From the NCBI GenBank assembly GCA_019054805.1, contig JAHQIY010000014.1, forward strand, positions 682,001 through 746,000: a stretch of DNA of 64,000 nt, read 5' to 3'. The stretch is from Brachionus manjavacas (taxonomy: Eukaryota > Rotifera > Eurotatoria > Ploima > Brachionidae). The position numbers were made by a program, and so were the translations under genes. A model generated the notes under the pieces. The model ran no database searches, had not been told where the DNA came from, and saw only the letters and a list, made by a program, of their open reading frames with translations. This document shows, one piece after another, positions 56,829-64,000 of the stretch; positions within the stretch are counted from its first letter, which is position 1, and each line of letters starts with the position of its first letter.

Positions 56829-58261
56829 TTTCTTTATTTCACGGAAAAAATTTTTTTTTGGTAGTCACACAGCTACCTAGTTTATTTTTTGTTTAAGTCT
56901 AATTAAATATTTGTTCATGTTTGTCCAGCTTGGATTTAATCACTTACAAAAAAGGTATCAAATAACTCTTTCATAAATTGATTTTTGAACTTTATTAAAT
57001 AAATATTTGAAATTAATTTTTGAATAGATCTTTCAATTAGGTCAATAGAAGAGCAAAATCACTTCTTGGTAACTTTTTTTTTTTTTTTTTAAACTAAATC
57101 AAGCATAAAATAATATTTATATTAAAGTAAGATGAAAAATAAAATAATATTTAATAGATGCATTTATTTTAAATTTTTATTAACTATTTTTAATTTTAGC
57201 TGACAAAATCAAAAATTAAATTTATAATTTTTTATTATTTTAATATTATTTCAGTCTATTTAAACTAGCAAAAATATTGTTTGTTACAGTTATTACCTTT
57301 TTAGATGATGTGTCACTAAATACTTAAATAATGATGGTCAATGTTTGGTGTTGGTAAATTTAAGATTGTGGACTTAGAATGAGTCTAAAATAAATAAATT
57401 TGATGTTAAATCAGAGTGATAAAATATGTTTTGTTTACTATATATTTAGTGACATGTCGTTAAATATCGAGCACAGGTTTTCAAAATAATAAAATGGCAT
57501 GCCACTAATGACAAGCATTGTCAGTAAATTGTTCTTGAGTGAAATCGATACTCACGACAAAAAAAAAGGTTTAAATTAATATCCAATTTCATACACTAAA
57601 ATGAACTGTTTATCTATTAAAACCACACGGTTTGTCAAAAAAAAAAGATAACAATTCATATTTTTTGACATCATCTCATCCATTAATAAGATTAACACTT
57701 TCATAACCATATTTGATTTTATAGATCTGAATCCATTCTTCTCAAGGTTAATTTACACTAACAATTCAAGTCTTTTGTCATATTCGTAATTACGAAGCAA
57801 AGGAATTATTTAGGTTGTTTTATTAACTATTCGAACGACTTTCCTTAATAAGATTTTTCAAAATAAAATTTATCTTAGATATCATATTTTTGAAAGCTAT
57901 TTTATTAAAGTTATCTAAATTTTTGAATAAAAAGATGTAATTTATTTGTAATCTCTGATCAAATGTTTCTTTTTTATATTTTGTTAATTTTTTATCAATA
58001 ATTTTATTTTAAATTTTTTTTTGCTTTGGACTGTAATGTACATTTAATTTACTCTTGGACAACAATTCTTTTGCACTATTTATTGATAACAAACTTGCCT
58101 TATTTTTTGTAAAAATGAAAATAATATTTAAAGTTAATTTTTAATTTTTAAAAATTAAATACTTGAAAATTAATATACAGGTAAATTCGATAAAATTTTT
58201 TTTCATTATTTATTGAATACAATTATAATACTACATTATTTCTTTCTATATTTTGTTCACC
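56829..58261. other. upstream region of the protease gene, nothing specific
   Basis: AT-rich, with a T-run near 57070. No exon or element was seen. The protease promoter should lie at its left end. Confidence 0.45.
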
Positions 58262-58815
58262 TACTGATCAAACCCAAAGAAAAATCGCGGGACGTCATCC
58301 TAATATTCATCCGTCATCCTTATCCATTCCCCTTAATGAGCGCCGTGTTCGTGGAGACCTGATACAGATGTTCAAACTCACCAAAAGCATCAACGAAGTG
58401 AGCTGGGTGAACCTCCCGGTTCCCGCAAGTTCACTATCCCAACCCGGACCCGCCAGAGGTATCAGAGGTCATGCAAGAAGATTGTCCGGCCAGGCTTCCA
58501 CCAAATGTCTACAACGGGCAAACACATTCACCAACAGGATAGTCAACGAGTGGAATGCCTTGCCAGTTACAGTGACAGACGCCGACTCCGTCAACAAGTT
58601 CAAGAATGGATACGATGCGTTCCGGTCTAGTCAACATTTCTGAAGATGAACATTTATTTATAAAATTTTTCTCTTACAGCTTTTTCTATCGAGAATCTTA
58701 ACTCTAACAGGATTTCTTTTTTCAGTACTTTCTATGTGTTATGTGCAAGGAGCTAACATAGGTGACCTCCTAGTAGGTCATCTCCGCAAGCTAGTCTTGC
58801 TGTAGCTTATATATA
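58262..58815 (+). mobile_element. LINE 3' end (distinct, GC-richer family)
   Basis: The plus strand reads RRVRGDLIQMFKLTKSINEV in two joined frames and then RANTFTNRIVNEWNALPVTV and SVNKFKNGYDAF to a stop near 58641, the usual C-terminus of non-LTR ORF2. The GC content is far above the flanks. It is followed by a 3'UTR and an ATT microsatellite, a likely 3' tail. Confidence 0.85.
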
Positions 58816-58865
58816 TTATTATTATTATTATAATAAAAATAATTATAATAATAATAACATAAAAT
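58808..58865. repeat. (ATT)n / (AAT)n microsatellite, self-complementary
   Basis: ATT repeats run directly into AAT-type repeats, so the two halves can pair. It marks the junction between two oppositely oriented LINE 3' ends. Confidence 0.7.
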
Positions 58866-58899
58866 AGCTATGATGTGGATTTACCACATGAAATGAGGT

Positions 58900-59400
58900 T
58901 TAAAGCTCACTGTAGTAGCTTTCTAAATTTAGTTTGTCAAGTTTGCTTTTGAAACTATTAATATCTTTTGAATCTACAACATCTCTTGGTAGACGGTTCC
59001 AAAATGTTGACACTCTGTTTATAAAAAAGTTGTGACGTTGATCTCAATTTTTAACCAGTTGTCTTTCAACTATAAATTCATGTGATCTCAATTGTGGTGC
59101 TATTGAATCTGACCCCGAATTTTTAAATACAACTTTATTTAACCAATTCACTTCATCAAAGCCTTTGACAATTTAAAATATTTGTATTAGATCACCACGC
59201 AATCTTCTAGTTTCTAATGTTATTAAATTAAGCTCTTTTAATCTATCCATGTATTCTAACCGATTAATACTTGGTATAAGCTTTGTAGCTCTTGTTTGTA
59301 CCGACTCGAGTGCATTTATATCTTTCTTCCAGTGTGGTCTCCAAAGTACTACTCAAGGTGAGGACGTACAAAGGCTTTGTATTGAAATTTTCAAAAAAAT
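58900..59400 (-). mobile_element. LINE (CR1-like) 3' fragment
   Basis: The minus strand reads STLWRPHWKKDINALESVQT, LITLETRRLRGDLIQIF, FFINRVSTFWNRLPRDVV and INSFKSKLDKL, the ORF2 C-terminus. A few stops interrupt it. It lies tail-to-tail with the LINE at 58262-58815. Confidence 0.85.
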
Positions 59401-59810
59401 TGAATCAGTTAATTGTTAAATTTTTTTTTGAATAAATCTTAAATTTAATTTGGTTAAATTTAAAAAAAAAAAAATTTAAATTGTACTTTATTATTATGAA
59501 AATGAATTTCTACTTAACTAAGTTTGAATATTAATTTAAATTAAATTAAATTGAAATTAAAAAAAAAACAGAGATTACTTCAAATTTATCACATTAAATT
59601 TAAAGATTTTATTTTATTTACTTAAAGGGTAATTCTAATGTTAATTTTATTTTGTGAAAAAACACTTTTTTTTCGAGCAAAATTTTGGCTATCTTTTTTA
59701 AACAAAGCTAAAAAGAGTAGAACATTTTTGGTTTCTATTGGTTTCAAATCAATTAATTTTAAAAACATTAATTGAAGCCTGACCATTCGATCGAAATTGA
59801 AAAATTTACA
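59401..59810. other. upstream region of CEP43
   Basis: AT-rich; presumably the promoter. No motif can be supported. Confidence 0.4.
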
Positions 59811-61175
59811 ATGTCATGCGAAGAAGAAGATAAAGAGTATGAATTAAAAGATCTGATTGTTCAAACGCTGGAAACTAATGGTCTATTGTCAAAGATTAAG
59901 GCGCAAATACGGGCAAATGTTTTTAGAGCATTGGATGATTCCGACAAGGACTCCAGGAACGACCAGTTACAAAATTTGGCAGCCAAGAGAGCGTTAAACG
60001 CGCCCGAAGGTCGCACTGCAGCCTCTTTGGTCAGAGACTACCTAGAAAGCACTAATTTGGACTATACCACATCTGTTTTTGATCCAGAGCTTAACTCAGC
60101 TGTTGGTCTTGAAAAACGAGACAAAATAGCCCAAACTTTGAATATAAATGAATCCGATTCATCTAGAGATCTACCACTTTTGATTGAACTGTTAAAAAAC
60201 TACTCGACCGGCTCAAGTAATACCAAAACAAATATTTTTTCACAAAATGTTATCGATTCTTTAAAGAGAAAGTTCGATGCTGCAGACCAGGTAAATTGTT
60301 TCATTCTGAAAATATTTTTGTCTAGAAATTTTTTTCAAGCAAAAAAAAGGTGGTCTACCTTCTGCCAAAGCTTCAAGGCTTTTTCAAGATTTGTTTCCCA
60401 ATTTTTCCAAGTAAAATTATTTTTTTTCTTTTTAAATTTTTTTAAAAATTTCTTAAAGAAATATTCTAGAGACTTTTTTTAATGAAGAATTTGGAGATGC
60501 ACAAAATTTAATTGAATTCAAATCATTTTTGGGCATTGTTCAAAAGTGGCATAGCAAATGTGTGCATACGAGCAAAAATAGTGAAAATGTTTTTCTGGAA
60601 GCGAAATCATCTGATTCTAAGTCTAAGAACATATTCGGAATTGATGAAGATGATGAAATCGGAAAACTTGGCTCAAATTATTTAAAAGAGACCAATAATA
60701 AAAAATCGAGGTAAATTTGAAATAAAATTTTATTTCACCTAAAATTGAATTTTTTTAGTATGTCAAGTTTAGGAGACCTTCCTCCAATAAATGCTCCTAA
60801 CCAAAATAAAAGTAATCTTCAATTTCTTAATTTATTTTTTTACAATTAAAATTTTTTTAGAGACTTTGACCATAAAAGATTTAGGCAGATCAGTTGATGA
60901 CGACTATGAAGACGACTTTACTAAGTAATTTCAGAGATTTATTTTATAGTATGCATTAAATTTGTCTTCTAATTAGTGGAACTACACCTAGGACCCCATC
61001 TATGGACCGAAAAGGTTTCAAGAATCGAGGTGGAATTATTTCAGATGAGGAAATTGACGACAATTTGTCATATATCGAAGAGAGTAGTAAAATTGATGAA
61101 GTAACTAATGATCGGTCAATATCCACAATACATGGTAATAATGATGCTGATTACATCGAAGACGTTTCTATTTAA
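59811..61175 (+). CDS. CEP43: centrosomal protein CEP43 (FOP, FGFR1OP)
   Basis: Centriolar-satellite and distal-appendage-associated protein needed to start cilia. Six exons: 59811-60290, 60340-60410, 60459-60710, 60759-60811, 60861-60924, 60977-61175; all GT-AG with matching phases, 372 aa (human 379-399). The N-terminal TOF/LisH dimerisation domain is well kept: YELKDLIVQTLETNGLLSKI, RAALR-like text as KAQIRANVFRALDD, then EGRTAASLVRDYLESTNLDY and TTSVFDPE. The middle is low-complexity; the acidic C-terminus has DDDYEDDF, EEIDDNLSYIEE and a final DYIEDVSI as in human. The ATG at 59811 is preferred; an upstream in-frame stretch lacks an ATG. AATAAA occurs about 40 bp after the stop. Confidence 0.95.
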
Positions 61176-63747
61176 ATAATTTTTTTTTAATGATAATTTT
61201 TATACTAATTTTTCTAAAATAAATAAGATTTTATTAGTTCAATTTTCAGTTTAATTAATAAACAGTGGTGTTATAATCTGAATTTTCTTGGTAATTTTAA
61301 GCAAAATGCCGATTCATACCCTTTTTCACGTAATAATACTTTTTTGGCGAAATTCAAACTTTGGCTAAAAATTCGTCATTTTTAAAAAAAGGAAATTTTA
61401 CCTAAAAAGACAATTAACTATAAAAAAATTTAAAAAAAATCTTTTAAAAAGTTATTGTAGTGAAAAAATGCTTCAATACTTTCAGGCTTAGCTCATTTAA
61501 CTGTGGTAATTTCTCTATATAAAAATTTAATTTTTTTAAACTTTGTATGTTATTATAGTTACAAAAATACTAATTTTAAAAAAATTCTTAAATTTTTGAT
61601 TAAAAGAAAATATTATTTTTAATAATAAAGTAAATAACCCCTATCTTTATAAATTTCAAATTAGCAAAAACAGTTATTTGAGGACAATTTCTTAAAAAAC
61701 AAAAAAAAAAATTTTTTTCTTCGCCTAATATACGATTTTTTTTTATCAATTTATTTATTTTATGGTAAATTTTTTTTTTATATTTTACATTATTTTTAAA
61801 ATCAATGATCAATTTAAATCTTATTTATTTTTTTATTATTATATTAGACAAAAAAGGGAAATATATTTCATTACTTATAATTTAAATTTTATCAAAAGAT
61901 GAAGAATTTCTGTTCAATTTATATTTTAGTATTGTATTTTTGTTACAATTACAAATTTCTTTAGTTTATATGATCTTCTATCTTGATTTTTCATTTTTAA
62001 CATTAATTTTAATTGATGCATTTTTATATCAAAAAATACAAACATATTGACGAATTTTTAAAATTTAAGATATATCTGTTTTGAATGTTAATGATTTTAT
62101 AACTATAATTAAATTTAAATTTTTTAAAATTTTTTTAATTATTCATTTAATAGAAATAGAATAAATTTTTAAGTTATTTTTTATTAAATTTGGAAAATAA
62201 ATTGAGAAATGAAAAAAAAATTTTGCTTATCTAAATAAATCTAATATTATAAATCGTTTGAATAAAGTCAATTAAACGATGATCCTATTTAACAAAAATT
62301 ATCGCAAAAAAGAATAATTAATAAATTTGAAAAAATACGAATATAATTTTAATTTTAAAATCAAAACCATTGAACACATCAGTAAATTCTCTTTCTTTTT
62401 CGATCCTAATATAGAAAATTGATTTCTAGAAAATTCATAAAAGTTTAAAGATTTTAAAAATAAAAAAGTTAAAATTTTAATTTTTTTAATTATGCTGAAT
62501 GATAGGTTCATCAGCGAATTTATATAAGCATGAGACCCGGAATTGTTAATTTTAGTTCTAATGAACGAAAAAAGTCAATGAATGCTTGGAAGAAAAATTT
62601 TGGAAGTTTCGAGTCAGTTATGATGCAGAAAATCTTAAAAAAAATTTTAGGATTTTTTTTCATGATGGGGTGGAGATTTAATAAAGATATTCAAATAGCA
62701 ATAAAAACAAAAGATTGAAATTTACTCTACGTTTTCTCACTATTTTAGATAACATACTACCCAAAATTTTTAAGAGATTTGAAACTAATTTACCAAAAGC
62801 GTTTTAAAGACCATTTTGTTTAGATGGAATAATTTCTATAGATATAAAAGCTCAAATAAAATAATATAAATAAAAATTAAATATTTATATGTATATTAAC
62901 ATATCTAGTAAATGACATACAACTACCACAGTTAGGACAAGCAAAAGGGCTTTAATTTAGCAAAGATATTTTTTTAAAACTCTTCAGAATTTTGCAGTCA
63001 TTTTTTAATTGTTGAAATAGAACAAAATTTTCAATCAAGATTTTTTTAAAATTTTAAATACTACATGAATGTAATTTTTCAAATTTTTAAATACTTTTGT
63101 CCTTAAAAATAAATTTCAATTTAGATCTTTTTTATTTTAGTTTTTTGAATGGGTCATTAATAAAAAAATATGATAAAAATAAAATTAATATAATAATTTA
63201 ATGATTAGTGTTGATTACCAGACTGATGATCACATAATCCACCAGATCCAAAATTTTTCCTCTGCTATTAACCTTAAATTCTTTGATGAAATTCTCCAAA
63301 GATAAGTAAAACATCATCCTACAATTTCTTAATTTTAGACTTGGAAGGTTCAAATAAAATTTAAAAAAAATTAAAAATAAATTTAATTTTCCATTTAAGA
63401 AAATATTTTTTTAGAGAGTTCAAATTTTTTATCAATATCAAAAACTGAATTTAAATTTGCATTTATTTTAATTTTAAAAAAAAATTCAAATATTTTCATT
63501 CATTTATAATGAGCATTTATCGACACTGCTCGAACAAAATTCAACTTGAATTAGCTCGTTTTGAAATTTAACTAATTCTGTGCTAACTAAGCACAAAAAG
63601 CACAAGTGCCAATGGTGTACACTTAGTAGAATTTTTAGCCAAAAATATTGAGTGAACGTTCTTTGAATTTAAAATGCAAAATATTTCATCCCCTTTTTTT
63701 GAAACATTTAGATACTTTTCGAAAATTAAACTCTTTTGCTCGTCAAG
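61176..63747. other. AT-rich intergenic, nothing firm
   Basis: Beyond the CEP43 polyadenylation signal I see only short low-complexity frames. A 62-codon open stretch at 62530-62718 has no recognisable family and no splice context; I do not call it. Confidence 0.5.
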
Positions 63748-64000
63748 ATGGTAAATATCCAATTTAATCAATCGAATCGATAGCTATTAGTTAAAAAATA
63801 AATTATTTTCTAAAAGGCTCGTGTAAGAACCAAGACTGTTAAAAAGGCATCCAAAGTATTGATTGAAAAATACTACACTCGTCTAACTTTGGACTTTCAC
63901 ACAAACAAGCGGGTATGTGAAGAAGTAGCCATCATCCCAAGCAAAAAATTGAGAAACAAAATCGCCGGGTTAGTCCACAAATGTGCAGCAATTTTTTTCC
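63748..64000 (+). CDS. RPS17: ribosomal protein eS17, 5' part, runs off right edge
   Basis: Small-subunit ribosomal protein. Exon 1 in coding terms is just the ATG (63748-63750), followed by a 66-nt intron; exon 2 is 63817-63968 and codes [20 protein letters not shown] onward through [20 protein letters not shown] to IAG, ending at a GTTAGT donor. The gene continues beyond the window. Identity with human eS17 is very high by eye. The pyrimidine-rich CTCTTTTGCTCG just before the ATG fits a 5' TOP element, as expected for a ribosomal protein mRNA. Confidence 0.96.

Noticed and set aside
59772-59810. Upstream extension of CEP43
   Set aside because: It would start at a TTG; the ATG at 59811 agrees with the family's N-terminus.
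61600-62718. Short frames near 61.6-62.7 kb
   Set aside because: Low-complexity translations, no splice context and no conserved motif.

Overview
The window looks like nuclear DNA of an invertebrate animal. It is very AT-rich. The genes have GT-AG introns, mostly 45-110 nt but some over 1.5 kb. The proteins are animal ones: CEP43/FOP, MCRS1, ZUP1, BCCIP, IRAK1BP1, mitochondrial WARS2, an ABCB-type transporter and an ADAMTS-like protease. Several intron-type acceptors sit directly in front of a start ATG, which would suit a lineage with spliced-leader trans-splicing. A rotifer or another small spiralian would fit, but I cannot fix the taxon. I saw no bacterial genes, tRNA, rRNA or CRISPR. Gene models were built by hand from splice sites and reading phase; where all exons could be read, the summed lengths are multiples of three.

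Layout: 1-9166 (-) first half of an ABCB full transporter running off the left edge, with a ~4.9 kb intron holding LINE and other repeats; 9700-13160 a large palindrome, a LINE fragment and a broken Ty3/Gypsy element; 13868-15391 (-) ZUP1; 15995-19270 (-) importin alpha with its IBB exon and a distant last exon; 19.5-23.2 kb AT-rich DNA with tandem arrays at both ends; 23291-24473 (-) WARS2; 24.5-29.3 kb gene-poor, with a LINE remnant and a Ly6-like secreted protein; 29330-30157 (-) Nudix CoA-diphosphatase-like; 30.4-33.9 kb duplicated LINE pieces and hairpins; 34153-34656 (-) small membrane protein; 36090-37995 (-) importin-alpha-like ARM protein whose 5' exon encodes a RING finger where the IBB should be; 39538-41046 (-) low-complexity protein; 42313-43738 (-) MCRS1; 43964-45474 (-) AADAC-like esterase; then on the plus strand BCCIP (45661), NOC3L (46639-50731) and IRAK1BP1 (50865-51715), tightly packed; 51753-56828 (-) secreted ADAMTS-like protease with a C-terminal ShK domain and LINE insertions in one intron; 58.3-59.4 kb two LINE 3' ends; 59811-61175 (+) CEP43; 63748-right edge (+) ribosomal protein S17.

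Functional links: BCCIP and NOC3L are both nuclear factors tied to 60S ribosome biogenesis and lie 99 bp apart on one strand, with IRAK1BP1 133 bp further on. AADAC and BCCIP share a 186-bp divergent promoter. The two importin-alpha genes are clear paralogs in the ARM region but differ completely at the N-terminus. The most novel candidate is the RING-ARM gene model. Other points of interest are two GC-AG introns, an ADAMTS-like protease without a propeptide, several perfect or near-perfect hairpins, and a two-copy repeat with inverted ends.
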